From: Adiantum capillus-veneris
Lineage: Eukaryota; Streptophyta; Polypodiopsida; Polypodiales; Pteridaceae
Assembly (NCBI GenBank): GCA_014529385.2
Contig: CM043952.1
Span: 69,988,299 to 70,048,298 of the forward strand
DNA: 60,000 nt
Direction of reading: 5' to 3'
Made by a program: the position numbers and the translations under genes. The stretch's first letter is position 1; every line of letters starts with the position of its first letter. Under the pieces are notes generated by a model. It made no database searches and was not told the origin of the DNA. It saw only the letters and a program-made list of their open reading frames with translations. Below, piece after piece: positions 10,865 through 21,941 of the stretch.

Positions 10865-11570
10865 TGGTAGCAGCAAGCTAACGCGGACACCATTTTTCGG
10901 AGTTTTCCTTGTAAAACATTTATTATTTTGATAAATCGGGAGTATTGTAACTCCTATTTTCTCTGATAAACCTTGTAATTAATGAGTTGGGCTACAAGCT
11001 TCCAGATTGTATCAGCCAGTCAATTCCCAGATTTGATAGAACTCTAGATTATTAGTTTTGACCACCCAAAAGCCTTAGCTAAGGTATAAAAGCCAATTTT
11101 TGTAAGTTTTTGGATAAGAAATACGCAGCATGAGCTAACGGCGCTCACTTTTCTCCTTCTCGTGCTTCCTACTCCCTCTCTGGTTGTCACATTGCAAATG
11201 TGTTTGTTGCATTGCAACCGTAGGTAAGAGCTCTACGCATTGGCGTAAGCCATTCACAGTATTTTGTAGCTTTTGGCGTTGCCGACCCGTGGCCTTATTT
11301 CATCATAACTAAGAATTTACATGTTCAAACTCAAAAATTAAGCATAGGTGGGGTATTGGGGCATCATTGCTAAGCATTTAGATGCATTCTGGGTCGAAGA
11401 CGACTAGGTCGAAAATCCACTTCTATTAATAATCACGATTTCAGAACTTGACCTAAAGTGGGATTTGAGACCATAGGAATGTGTACTTAGGTCTTATAAA
11501 CTTGTCCTAGAAGTTTCGTTATGTTTGGATGTCATTTGATGCCGTAACGGATGTGATTTGCTTGCCGATG
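10865..11570 (+). repeat. E1 LTR and flank
   Basis: LTR begins with TG at 10865 after the polypurine tract. A TATA box (GGTATAAAAGCC) lies at about 11085. A CT-rich leader follows (TTTTCTCCTTCTCGTGC, about 11150). The LTR end is uncertain. One candidate is CACA at about 11260, because TGGCGTTGCCGACCCG at about 11278 looks like a tRNA primer-binding site. Otherwise the LTR may run on to the junction with E2 at 11570. No second copy is inside the window for comparison. Bases 11280-11570 hold no gene I can see. Confidence 0.55.
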
Positions 11571-11750
11571 AGCCCGGGATCATAGGACGAAGCCCATTCC
11601 CAACAAGAGTGACACATCAGACTTCGGCTAGCTTTTTGCATGCTAAATAGAAAATGCATATACTTATGCACGCTTAAGGCATACACATAAAATCCATAAT
11701 ATTGTAGGGCTTAGCTTCCATTCCCACTATGCACGTGCCACGGCACAACA
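11570..11750 (-). repeat. E2 3' LTR, truncated
   Basis: Direct repeat of 18966-19142, e.g. shared ATAGAAAATGCATATACTTA and CCCACTATGCACGTGCCACG. On the minus strand the LTR starts TGTTGTGCCGTGG at 11750, right after a polypurine tract. Only the first 181 bp of an LTR that is about 1.8 kb at the other end remain. The break at 11570 joins it to E1-related sequence. Confidence 0.85.
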
Positions 11751-11763
11751 TCCACCCCCTTTA
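11751..11763 (-). promoter_or_regulatory. E2 polypurine tract
   Basis: Minus-strand AAAGGGGGTGGA immediately before the TGTTGTGCC start of the 3' LTR. It lies just after the end of integrase (about 11767), the normal position for the plus-strand primer. Confidence 0.8.
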
Positions 11764-13000
11764 AACTTACACATCCTCCGGTATGTGCCACAACCGATGT
11801 TTGTAGGTTTGACTCTCTTGGAGTTTCTTCTTCTTCATCTTCACTAGTGATTCCAAACCTTCATTCTTGCTTACTTCATCAGCCGGATGACTATCCCCTC
11901 TTATTTTTAATACCTTTATTCTCTTTCCTGCAATGGGTATCTTTATCTCTGTTCCATCCAATTCAGCGAGGGTGTAAGTGGCATTGTCATGTACGTATTT
12001 GACTATTTACGGTCCAAACCATCTTTTTGAAACCTTTTGCATGACAATATGTTGGTTATCAAGACTACTGTCATACACTAAAACCCAATATCCTTGCTTA
12101 ATTACCTTCCTTCTTAGCCCGTGTCGTCTATCAAAGTAGTCCTTGCTTTTCAACCTGGCATTCTTCAATATTTCTTTTGCAACCTCAATGTCTGCAGGCC
12201 TTCTTTCTAGTTGTCTTATACACAATGCAAGGAGCTCTTCTTTGCTAAGCCCATCTTGCCAAGGTAGCACATTCCATGTGGGAATGGTCTCTTCAATGGG
12301 CATTACAGGCTTTTGACCATACATCAATTCTGCAGGCATGTAGCCAGTTATTGAGCTGTGTGTCGTGCAATCAGCCCATAGAGCATATGGAAAAAGTTTT
12401 GGCCACTCACTAATTCTCCCTTAACAAGCTTTAGCCAAGGCTTTGATGATTGGAGGATGCCTCTTTCACTTTTCTCGTTGCCTTTGGATCCTAAGCGGTG
12501 GTAAGGGAAAGCTTGATTCCTATCCTGGAAAAAAATTCCCGTGCTTCCTTGGCATCCAACTCTCCTCTGTCTGCAGTTATCTTTCCCACACAACCATAGC
12601 GGCAGATTACATCCTCAAGGAGAAATTTAGATACTGCCTCTGTAGTCTTTGTCCTTAAAGCTCGCCTCCCTTCAACCTGATTAGTCAAGTCTTCTCTTGC
12701 AAGAACCAATTACCTCATCTACCAGAGTCCTAAAGGCATGGTGACTAGATCCACAACCCATTTGTAATGCATGGCTAGTGGATAAGTAGGATGTAACCTA
12801 TCACGATATCGCACATTTGAATAAATTTGACATGTTGCACATTATTCCACAAAGTGGGATACATCCTTGTATATACCTTTCCACTAATACCTTTCCTTTA
12901 GCTTTGAAAAGGTTGCCCACACACCATAGTGTCCGGCCCATAGGTTCTCATGAAACTCCTGCATGAGCTTTACTTGACTCTATTTGTTACATACTACCCT
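11764..13000 (-). pseudogene. E2 integrase, broken
   Basis: Minus-strand pieces read in order. The zinc-binding region (about 12990-12830) has AGHYG and CATCQ remnants. The core has VVDLVTMP with the first Asp, then from 12709 TEAVSKFLLEDVICRYG and ITADRG with the second Asp. A degraded segment where the catalytic Glu should be follows. From 12339 comes MPAELMYGQKPVMPIEE, then KSKDYFDRRHGLRR, GYWVLVYDSSL and KRWFGP. After a TAA the tail YVHDNATYTLAELDG continues to 11767. The final part is a basic segment ending near KHRLWHIPEDV. At least four stops or shifts are present. The wording resembles the KxxLPKLIE-type gypsy lineage rather than E1 or C. Confidence 0.85.
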
Positions 13001-13680
13001 TTGTGGTATAGCACCCCTCTGTTTTGGATGTTTCCATAAGTAACCATCTTGCAAAAAGTACCCATATGTTTTTTTGCATATCCTCTTAAACTCATGCTCA
13101 GACCAATCACCTTGTTTTGTTAAATTACTCAAATAACAACCAATAAGCAACCAATATCCTTCATACCCATCTTCTAAAAAAAACTCAAGTGCACTAGGTG
13201 TGCCAACATCATTATGCTCAACATGATTAATGGAGTAGAACCTTGTACCTACATATTCACTATCATCTACCATGTCTTGCTCATGCTCATACCTTGCCCT
13301 TGATAGCATGTCCGCTATCGGATTGTCTTTTCCTGCAATATGCTTGAACTCAGGATTCAAGGACTTAATTTAGTAAATCCATCTTAGCATGGCAATGTAT
13401 GGTGTTGATCAGCTTGTAATCATTCCAAGGAGTGGCAGACAATCTATTTCCATAACCACATTTGCTCCAATCAAGTACTCCTTTTCACACTTTAGTGTTG
13501 TAACCATGCCCCATAATTCCAGTTTTACCTGTGGGTAGTTCCTTTGTTGAGTATTTAGAACCTTGGCTCCAAACCTTACCACATACCTATGTCCCTCTTC
13601 ATCATCCTACCCTATTTCCGATCCAATTCCTGTCGGACTCGTATCCACTGTCACTATTACTGGCTTTCCCCACTCATAGT
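13001..13680 (-). pseudogene. E2 RNase H, broken
   Basis: On the minus strand from about 13680: YEWGKPVIVTVDTSPTGIG, where the Asp is the first catalytic residue, followed by two adjacent stops. Then RYVVRFGAKVLN, NYPQVKLELWGMV with the catalytic Glu, and FKHIAGKDNPIADMLSR at the connection end (about 13345-13295). The 126-codon frame from 13360 then leads into the start of integrase (YFLQDGYLWKHP). Confidence 0.85.
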
Positions 13681-14635
13681 TTACCTTTCTTAAAGTTGGT
13701 GCTTCTTGTAGCAAACCCTTTAGCTTTCTTATAGCCCTTGCTTGTGCGTCTCCCCAATGGAAATTTTGATTTTTCTTTAACAAACTGGTACAAAGGAACT
13801 GCTACATGTGCATAATGTGGAATCCATATAACATAAAACACACATGCACCAAGAAATCTACGAACTTCACTCATAGATATGCATACCTCCTTCATCTTCT
13901 GCATTGCATCAATTTGTTGGACAAGGTCGTCTCCCATTGGGACTACACATGTGCCCAACAATCAACACCTCCTTCACTCCAAACACAGACTTTTGTCCTG
14001 AGAGGGTAAGGTTAACCTCTTCCAGTCTGGATAAGATCTTGTCACAATCATCTATGTGTTGTGCCATGAAGCACAAAGCTCCATTCTTCTTTGGTACTGT
14101 GAACCACCTGTTTGAGTATGGAGCAACATGAAGGCTCCAAAATACCCATCTTGATCTTCTCATTTAGCAGCTCAATTAACTTTGGTAAGTGAGCCTTTGG
14201 AACTGGTATTGGCCGTAAGTTCCAAGGTACATGAGGGATGGTAAAGATCACCATAGGAGCAACAATTGTAGGATCTACACATCCTATCTCATGTGGCTCA
14301 AATGCAAATGCTTTTCCATGTTTAGAGAGTATCTCTTCAAAACATTCCCTTTCAAACTGTGTCAAGGATTCCTCATTCCCAATCTTCAATTGCTTTAGAG
14401 ACTCCTTTGTAAAACTGTGTCCAATCCCTTTTGGAGATCTGAGACTAGGTTGCAAAGAAGCCCGTTCTAGCTTTTCCGTGCAATCCTTTGGCAAAGGAAG
14501 TGCCACTAGTTTTAACTTCTTTGCCATACTCTCATACTTGGTGTCCACCTTTACTTCATTTTTTTGCTTCCTATCTTCCTGTTCCTTTTGAAATGCCTCA
14601 ACCACATTGTACATTTCAAGTGAGCACACTTTCAT
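13681..14635 (-). pseudogene. E2 reverse transcriptase lacking its catalytic core
   Basis: The N-terminal fingers are present: MGILEPS with a frameshift, then SNRWFTVPKKNGALCF to about 14068. The next residues, MAQHIDDCDKILSRLEEVN, belong to the segment after the catalytic site. The whole palm with YxDD, roughly 120-150 residues, is missing, so the two conserved segments are fused in frame near 14067. The thumb follows: SVFGVKEVLIVGHMCS and VRRFLGACVFYVIWIPHYA (13961-13850). Without the YxDD this copy could not polymerise DNA. The precursor linker 14635-14200 has ECFEEILSKHGKAFAF and PKAHLPKLIELLNEKI. Confidence 0.88.
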
Positions 14636-14893
14636 TATCTCATTTTGGTCATGCGAAGGATAATATACTATACACTGCAGATCATGTCATGTGTCCACAA
14701 AAGAAAACTCCTCAAACACACCTGTTGTGTTTTCATTGTTTCCTAGAAGATCATGTTCTTTCCACTCCTTTTGTAGACTATGTACATGTTTGTGGGAACC
14801 TCGACTCAAGTTCTCACATTTTAGAAAAGAGACATATCCATATTCTATTAGACCTACAAAACCTGTACAAAAAACCTCCTTATGTGAGAAACT

Positions 14894-15568
14894 TTACCTT
14901 TTTGTACCATCGTAATCCCGCTCTACAATGGTACCTGGCCAAAACCCATTCTCTCGATGATGATCATAAAACTCTTTACTCAATCTGGGCAATGGGCGCT
15001 CTTGGAGACTGTCACGATTTCTTTCATGATTCACACAGACAGTGAGAAATTGAACAGCAAGTTTTCCATCTTTACTTCTTATCCTAGCATAAGCAGAACC
15101 ATCATCCATTACCTTTGTTTCCATTCTAACCCCTACGATGTAGGGTTGTCCAAGGATGAGATCATAAGAAGATGTGTCCTGTACAATGAAATGTTGCTCT
15201 TCCTTTACATCTCAAATGGTCACATTCACACTAGGACAAGCTGCATATAACTCACTTGGTGAATTATTTGCTACCTTAACCATCCAACCATGATCTGTGT
15301 CCATTGGTAATTTGCACTTGTTGAATAATCTCTTTGACATTATGTTTATTTCTGAGCCATGGTCAATCAAGGCAACAAATGGCTCTTCAAGATCACCCAC
15401 CTTGACCATTGAGTCTGCTGTCGTAGGTCTTGCCCAATGATTCCTGGAAAAGTGACTTCTTGAAACGGCTTCGTACTCCTCATCTCCATTTGAAAACTGT
15501 ACTTGCTTTGCTCTTCCAAAAGAATGGTAGCACCCTACAACATCCTCATCATGATCTCTGTCTTCCAC
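14894..15568 (-). pseudogene. E2 protease
   Basis: Aspartic protease of the gag-pol polyprotein. From 15568 minus: VKVGDLEEPFVALIDHGSE, where the active-site box D-T/S-G reads D-H-G (IDHGSEINIMS), then CKLPMDTDHGWMVKVAN and ACPSVNVTI. After a break the frame 15124-14894 continues with KEFYDHHRENGFWPGT. Replacement of the Thr/Ser by His next to the catalytic Asp is unusual and may reduce activity. It lies in the normal place between gag and RT. Confidence 0.75.
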
Positions 15569-16168
15569 CTATATTACCTGCGTCTTTAAGCTTTCTCCTT
15601 CAGATTGCGGGCGAATGGTGTCAACAAGAGTTTGCCTCTTCCTCTTGATGATATCAATGATCTCCTCGTGAAACTCGCACTTGGCTATGCCAAGGACCTC
15701 CCCCAAGGTAAACTCTATTTTTCTATTCAAAACTCTTTCTTCTAGAACTTTCTTTAAGTGTGTAGCAACCTCAATATCAGACTGTAACTTATAGGTTGGA
15801 GTTGTAGGCTTACCTTTTGATGACTCCTTTTTCCTCCCAGTTGTACTTTCTTCCATAGTCGCTTCAGGTGGGGGTTCTTCCTATGTCGGAGGCGCTCAAG
15901 GAGGTATTGTTTCGCTTCTTATAGTAATTCTTTTTTATGGTCCTTTGTCACCACTCTCTCGCCTGCGCTTTTCTTCCACAAACACTTCGTTGTTTTGACA
16001 TTTTGCAATATAGGAATGCACCGACAAGGAGTCCACACGGTCATTCCATCCTATTTCTAGATGGATAGAGTCACCTGCTTCATGTAGGACTTCTCTTGTA
16101 AGCTTCCCTTTCCTTGCTAGCTCCATAGCACTTGGCCACAGTTTACCATTTTCTTCAAAACTCTTCAA
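15569..16168 (-). pseudogene. E2 gag-protease linker
   Basis: Frames 16168-15935 and 15856-15569. The second has IEVATHLKKVLEERVLN and FTLGEVLGIAKCEFHEEI, the helix-rich segment that commonly precedes the protease in this gypsy lineage. The first has no known motif (MKSFEENGKLWPSAMEL). Confidence 0.65.
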
Positions 16169-16623
16169 TGGTTCTCAATCTTGACTATATAAGTATATGC
16201 CTTGGATGCAGAGATGGCATGGGTTTTGGCCATATCCTCTACCAGACTCTGCATTCCTCCTTTCCCAAAGTTAGTCCTTAAGGGTAAACCTTTCTCCCTT
16301 AAGTGAATCTTCCCATTCTTGAAGAAGACAAGATCTTTTCTCAAAGCTTCACTAAAGCTGTCACATTCTCTCCTAGCATGCTCTCTGCTGTCACACCATC
16401 TACATCTATGAAAAAAACCTTCTTTAGGTTGTTGTTTTTGCCTTGAAGATGGTGCCAATGGTTGCCCCTTATCTTCAAGCTTTGTGAGTTTTACTTTTAA
16501 ATCCCTCATACCTTTCACAAGCTCATATATTACAGCATCATCAACTTTTGGAAGTATAAAGGAAGAAGGCTTTACCATCTTTTCAGAAGTTGTGGAGGTA
16601 GATGGTGCACTACCAACAACCAT
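16165..16623 (-). pseudogene. E2 gag C-terminal part with zinc knuckle
   Basis: 152 codons on the minus strand. A CX2CX4HX4C zinc knuckle, CRWCDSREHARREC, is complete. In the family it binds the element RNA in the nucleocapsid. Upstream is a Ser/Thr/Pro- and Lys-rich linker, and LRKDLVFFKNGKIHLREKG follows it. Confidence 0.85.
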
Positions 16624-16828
16624 CTTATCCCATCTCCTTTGGCACTTGGCAAGTAATGAAACAGCAGCTTCAACTTCGTTCCAATCTATCTTCAGTCCTT
16701 GCTCAGCATCTTTGTCTTCAAGAAGAAGCTTTAATTGCTCCTAGAGCTCCTTTCCTGTTGCTTGTAAGAAGAGCTCTGTCTTTTCTAAGTTGAGTGTGGA
16801 CTTCTCTGTCCTTGTGAGTTTGAGCATA

Positions 16829-17293
16829 TCATCGCTCAAACTCCCTAAGTAGCTCTATTGGAGAGAGCCCCTCCTTCGGCTTGGCTACCCACTCCAAGAA
16901 AGTTCTCTTTGTTACTCTCTCAGAGTCCTCCATGAAATACTCCTCCTTCATCGCTATCTTGAACTCCTCCCAATTTCGTCCATGCTCATTCCTGATTCCT
17001 CTCACATGCTCTCTAATCTCGGGAGCCACAACAAGATAAAATCTTTGGAGCATCTCATCTTCTGGCACATGATGCAACTGCATCTCCTTTACATAGCCAC
17101 GAAGATACTTTGTCACATCTTTCCAATTAAATTGATCCATTTTGTGCACCACTGCTTGAAAAGCTTTGCTTGCTGACACTTATCCTTTTTCTGTAGCATG
17201 TTGTTGTTGCATAAACAAGGAAAATTCTTGAAACATTTTCATTGTAGCGGGATCAAAAGGCATACCTTGCTGTTGCGGATGATGATCACACAT
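16829..17293 (-). pseudogene. E2 gag N-terminal part
   Basis: Retrotransposon gag (capsid). ATG at 17293, 48 bp after the primer-binding site, gives MCDHHPQQQGMPFDPATMK and FQEFSLFMQQQHATEK, then TAA at 17180-17182. The frame continues to 16829 with VVHKMDQFNWKDVTKYLRG and HGRNWEEFKIAMKEEYF, typical of plant gag. A second copy of the N-terminus occurs at 46283 on the plus strand. Confidence 0.85.
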
Positions 17294-17340
17294 GGTTGAA
17301 GTGGCTTGCAGATCCCGACTAACTCACCCTGACAAACTTT

Positions 17341-17355
17341 GCGTCGGGTTCCCCA
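17341..17355 (-). promoter_or_regulatory. E2 primer-binding site
   Basis: Minus-strand TGGGGAACCCGACGC, five bases inside the LTR end. The same motif with one change, TGGTGAACCCGACGC, lies at 46236-46250 in the second E2-family copy. I cannot assign the tRNA with confidence. Confidence 0.7.
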
Positions 17356-17360
17356 AAAAG

Positions 17361-19142
17361 TGTGTCAAAGAGTTGGCGGTCTTGCTAGGAAGGTGTGAGG
17401 CCTCTACCTGTGAGGGTTTGTGGGGAGACTGTGAAGGCTTTCACTTAAGCAAGTTTAGTGTTTGTAGCAAATACATTGTGTGTAGCCATTGGAATCTTAC
17501 ACGCAGACACACACATATGCACACGTGAAACCCTCAAAACAAAACAAAGATGAAAATGTCAAGGCTTTGATCATATCTAATCAAAGGTAGGATAAAAGGA
17601 TTCACTGATGCATTTATAGCAGCAGTCATTGTGCTCCAAATAGACTGTGAATGGTTCTTTGAAATTGTAACTTAGTGCTTACAAAGATGTAGATGTTTTG
17701 CCTAGTGATAGGAGTGAGCCGTGTGTACAAGTCTTCTTGGTTCATAGTAATATTAAGAAAGCAAGACTCAACCCCTAGAGGAGAATAAATATGTACACAT
17801 CAAAAGAATTAGAGTAGTCTAGTAGTGGCAAAATAAGAGGACGTGGAGAAAGATGAATTTCTCGCAGTCTTTCCGGCCCAAAGAGTGGCACAATTCTCTG
17901 TTGGAAGTGGATTTTATGGCTAATACAAATGTTAATCCTAATATTTTGCACAAAGTGAAAGGGTTGAAAGGTTACACCATTGGGATTATTCATCTAAGAA
18001 AGTTTAGAATGCAGTCAAAAAATGGAGAAAAGAGATAAGAGAGACAACCAACACACAAAGACCCACACAAGCTCAAGCCAAAGAAGTGAAGCACACCTCA
18101 AGACTTTGTGGTCTTGTAGCCAACTTGATGAAGTATAAGATGAGTAGTGGTACCCAACACCGTTTGCGAGCCACCAACAATGTGTCTTTATTGATGAAAG
18201 AAGGTTACATAGAGTGTATAAGTATTACAAGTGAGGAGATAGAAGGCTTGAGGCATGAAGTAGTAAGCTCAAGATGTGTTGGGATGAAATTGAGAGACTG
18301 TTTCACTCAAGGAGATGGCTAGGAGGTTGGGTGATGGCTTGATAGAGTGGCTTGATTATGGGTATTGCTTGAGGTCTTGATTGCTTCATGGTTTGCTTGA
18401 GGTCTTGATTGCTTGATGGTTTGCTTGATGCCCAAGTGAGAGGCAAGAGGCTCTATTTATAGGTGGATTTGCCCCTTGAAGAAGATATTTCTTAGAAATA
18501 TCCAAGGGATTTGTGTGACAAGTGTCTATCTTTTCAAAATATCTTGAAATTATCTTCAAAGTTTCTAGATCTTTCTCTTCAAGAAATATGTAGAGGTTCT
18601 TCTAGATCTTTCTCCAAATATCTTCTCCTTGCCGCCACATGTCAAGGATTAAGCCTCCAAGAGTTGTTGAGCTATGGTGGGAACATGTGCATAAAGTATC
18701 TTAAAAAATTGAGAGAGCGCTTGGCATACATCATGGATGACATCAAAAAAACTCGTAATCACTTTTCTAAGGGATTTTTCTAGGTCCATAATCACTCCAA
18801 AGTGCACCTACTATGTGTATCTAATGACACCTCATGGGGTATACTATGACTAAGGCCACATTTGGCCATGCTACACATGTCATATGCCACCTAGGATGCC
18901 TAGTAGATAGGAGGTATATTTTATAGGATCATTTCATCATGGCTCCAAGAAGAGGTTCACAAAGAAGCCCGAGATCATAGGACAAAGCCCATTCCCAGCA
19001 AGAGTGACACATCAGACTTCGACTAGATTTTTGCATATGCTAAATAGAAAATGCATATACTTATGCACACTTAAGGCATACACATAAAATACATAATATT
19101 TTAGGTCTTATCTTCCATTCCCACTATGCACGTGCCACGACA
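17361..19142 (-). repeat. E2 5' LTR (1,782 bp)
   Basis: Minus-strand LTR from TGTCGTGGCACGTGC (19142) to the CA next to the primer-binding site (17361). The outer 177 bp match the truncated 3' LTR. A TATA box on the minus strand (GCTATAAATG) is at 17620-17611. The inner half is matched in the opposite orientation by 45770-46229 (shared CTATGAACCAAGA, TTGTACACAC). A 28-bp unit TGCTTGAGGTCTTGATTGCT... occurs twice in tandem at 18365 and 18393. Open frames here (e.g. 18086-18322) carry no known domain. Confidence 0.8.
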
Positions 19143-19920
19143 CGATAGCGCATAATTACCCTCTTCTCCACAATTGTAGCACCTACCTGGCAGCGGCTTT
19201 GCCCTTCCCCTTGCTCCTCTTGGCTGTCCTCTATCCATGATGCGGAGCCACAACTCATGCATTTTCTTGGACAAATCCTACACTGTGCGTACCCAATTTT
19301 GTGGCACAATAGCTAGAAACCTTGGTTCCCATGATTTTCTTCATGTATAGCCTCCCTCGGGCTCTACGGTTGAACAGGGACCATCGTCTTGTAGCCCGAC
19401 ACACCTTGCTCTACCTTCTTCTTTATCTTTCTACTCTTCGACCATGCAATTGCTACCGCACCATTGTAATTTTTTGGTCTCTCAAATTCGACTTTCTCTC
19501 TCATCATGGGGTGCAGACATCCCATGAATTTGTCCAGCTTAAAGTAGTCTTCATTAGCCAATTGCATGGTTGTCGCTAGTTCTGCCCAGCACTCTTCAAA
19601 ATGACCCAAAAATAGATTGAATTCTTCACTTACATCTTGCTTAAGCGCCTTTAGATTTGCATCCATCTCGACTGGGGATGCCTCTTTGCGAAAGTTGTGA
19701 AGAAACCTCGCCCATAGAGCTGGCCATGCTTGCCTCAGCTCACCTTCAAGAGCTTCATACCAAACTTTAACTTTGCCACACATCACCAAAGGAAACGTGT
19801 GCATCCTCTTCGGCATACGCAACGATAGTATATATAGCTCAAAATCCGACATCCACTTGTCAAGGCCCTCCTCGCCAGTAAAAATCGATCCATAGCTTCT
19901 ACCGCCATGAATTCCAACGC
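19143..19920 (-). pseudogene. E3 gag, truncated by E2 inside the zinc knuckle
   Basis: Gag of an older gypsy element. From about 19910 minus: IHGGRSYGSIFTGEEGLDK, then WMSDFELYILSLRMP, VKVWYEALEGELRQAWPAL, LHNFRKEASPVEM and KLDKFMGCLHPMMREKVEF, the capsid region of plant gypsy gag. The frame changes near 19364. The knuckle CYNCGEEGNYALS (19181-19143) stops at the first base of the E2 LTR, so the last Cys of the knuckle is not present. The expected His is Tyr. Confidence 0.82.
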
Positions 19921-19964
19921 AAAAAACTAATTCTTTTCAATAAACTAGGAGCAATCAGTGTGCT

Positions 19965-19981
19965 ACTCATTGGGGGCACCA
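19965..19981 (-). promoter_or_regulatory. E3 primer-binding site
   Basis: Minus-strand TGGTGCCCCCAATGAGT, 50-100 bp upstream of E3 gag. The same motif class occurs in B (21872) and F (58853). Upstream on the minus strand is LTR-like sequence. Confidence 0.65.
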
Positions 19982-20897
19982 GAACATGGATAGGGGGAAT
20001 GGGGGAAAACACCCTACACAAACACAAAGGCCTCTCTATAGCTCAAGGTATCCACAGCACCCTTATCCTCTCAAAAAACACCTTCAAAACAAACTTCTCA
20101 CTAGCAGACTACCGCTTGCTCAATTTCCACTGCTCACACACTCCACAAATCCACCACACAATGCACACCTACTACCACGATATGTCTCCACCCTTACCTA
20201 TGCACACAGCCGCTCAATATCACTCTCTACACAAAACACCGTCGGTCCGGGGGGGCACACACTTACACACATCGGCACCGAGGGAAAACATGAAAGCAGG
20301 AGAAAGAGAAGGGGGGAAGGGAAACGACAGCAATATGGGGCAACAATGGCTTGATTTCATTTCATTAAAAGGCATGTACACAGGCTTGCACATCCATCAT
20401 TATGGCCATTTTCAAGGAAAAAGTGCAAGGGATAGGTTTGTCAGAGAGCTCCACTTTGCAAGCTTCAAACATCAATAAAAAAGCCCCTAACTTAATTTAA
20501 AAATGACCTTTATAGTGGAGGGCCTTCAACTTAGAAACTGCCCTCTCATTGGCCAATTTGTCATTCACATTTGGTAACTTTAGGAGGCGCTAACCACCTT
20601 TGGCTTCATTTGCTCTCTTTCTCTTTATTTTGCACTTGAGGGGGGGTGCATTAGCGATATTTTTAATGTCTCTTGGAATTTTTTTTATTCTTTATTTTTA
20701 CCCCTTTGGGGAGCTTAGCCTTGCACTCTTCTTTTGATTTTTCCCTTTGACCACCACTGTCCGGCTCCCACCAGTCCTCTTTTCTCTCTCTTTTTTTCCT
20801 TTACCTTCTCCTTGGTCCTACCATGCTCAACCTTGGAAAGGCTTGTTTAATTTTTCACTTGGCGCCCCCTTAGGCTTGCTTGCCCTTGCCTTTGCTA
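19982..20897 (-). repeat. E3 5' LTR region, limits unclear
   Basis: Sequence outside the E3 primer-binding site and before the B LTR. No coding signal: open frames such as 19986-20354 and 19960-20478 are low-complexity (His, Thr, Ser). CT-rich runs and a G7 run at about 20640-20647 are present. It is probably E3 LTR and U3, but no second copy is available. The B LTR similarity begins abruptly at 20898. Confidence 0.45.
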
Positions 20898-21865
20898 GGA
20901 TATTTGCAAGGACCATTAGGTAAGGACCACCTCTCAAGCCTGTATAAAGAGGCCTCCGCTAAGCACAAAGGGAGGCACAAGTGAAGGAGGAACACACTAG
21001 CTCCATGCACTCTACATTTTAATCACCACTAAGCACGTAATGCACCCCATGCTAGAGAGCTCATGGCGTCATGTTTGGTTGCAAGATCTGGCATTTTAGC
21101 ATTGGTCTCATCACCATTTTCCCCATGATCAACCACATCATGGTTGAGTTACTAGTCACGACCACTCCATGCACATAAAGTAGTCACCACTCTCCCGCCA
21201 GGCAACATGAGCACGCTTGGGTTGAATGCATCAACACCATGCTACCTTGGGCCACTCTCGATGTTGGTGATTGATGTTGTCAGTGGCTACATCATCTTGA
21301 TGTTTCCCCTCAATTAACCTTCCCGCTAACTCTAACCTTGCCATGCACCATATGGCGCTCTCATTCCATGATGCATCCCTAATGCCAAGAGCCAGGTTTG
21401 TAATCGTCAAGACCACCACTTGGAAGTATCATCATCGCCAATAAAGGGTGCAATGTCGTCTTGATCTTTGGGGTCCATTCTCTATTTTGATTTCCCATAG
21501 TCACGGGATGTTTTGTCTCTTGTATATCAGCTTGCTTGTGCTCCATCACGTGCGATCTCTCCAATCAGTCAGCGTGCTCTATTCCAACCATGTCCCATAC
21601 CTCCCTTGTACACACACTAATGACTAGTGATTAGTCATTTTTTTACATGTGGACGTCTGTATACCACCATTTCATGTTGAGTACCTAGAGGGCATTTCAC
21701 TTTTGCTACCCTAAGTCATGTATGTTTGCATCCTAGCCGCACTTATGCTAGGTGGTGCCCCTTCCTACCTATAGGATTACTCCTACCTTGAGATGATGCT
21801 TTGGGAGGTTCAGGCTATGTGTGGTATAGAGGCCACCCCATATGGCATGTCATTTCCGACCATCA
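20898..21865 (+). repeat. B 5' LTR
   Basis: Direct repeat of 40334-41289, with shared GGATATTTGCAAGGACC, CTCAAGCCTGTATAAAGAGG and TAGGTGGTGCCCCTTCC. TATA box TGTATAAAGA at 20941. It ends at about CCATCA (21865) before the primer-binding site. A 14-bp indel near 21010 separates the copies, and several C/T or G/A differences show considerable age. Confidence 0.85.
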
Positions 21866-21871
21866 TTTTCT

Positions 21872-21889
21872 TGGAGCCCCCATCGAGGA
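21872..21889 (+). promoter_or_regulatory. B primer-binding site
   Basis: TGGAGCCCCCATCGAGGA six bases inside the LTR end. It is like the F site TGGTGCCCCCACTGAGGA and the E3 site. The primer tRNA is not assigned. Confidence 0.7.
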
Positions 21890-21941
21890 TCCTTTCATGA
21901 AACCCTCCAGTTTACAAGATTGAAACCCTAAATTTTTGTGG

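Noticed and set aside
18086-18783. Plus-strand frames in the E2 LTR
   Set aside because: They lie inside the LTR, have no domain, and contain a tandem 28-bp repeat.
11565-19147. Target-site duplication for E2
   Set aside because: Flanks (CGATA right, GCCGA left) do not match; the left end is truncated, so no TSD can be expected.
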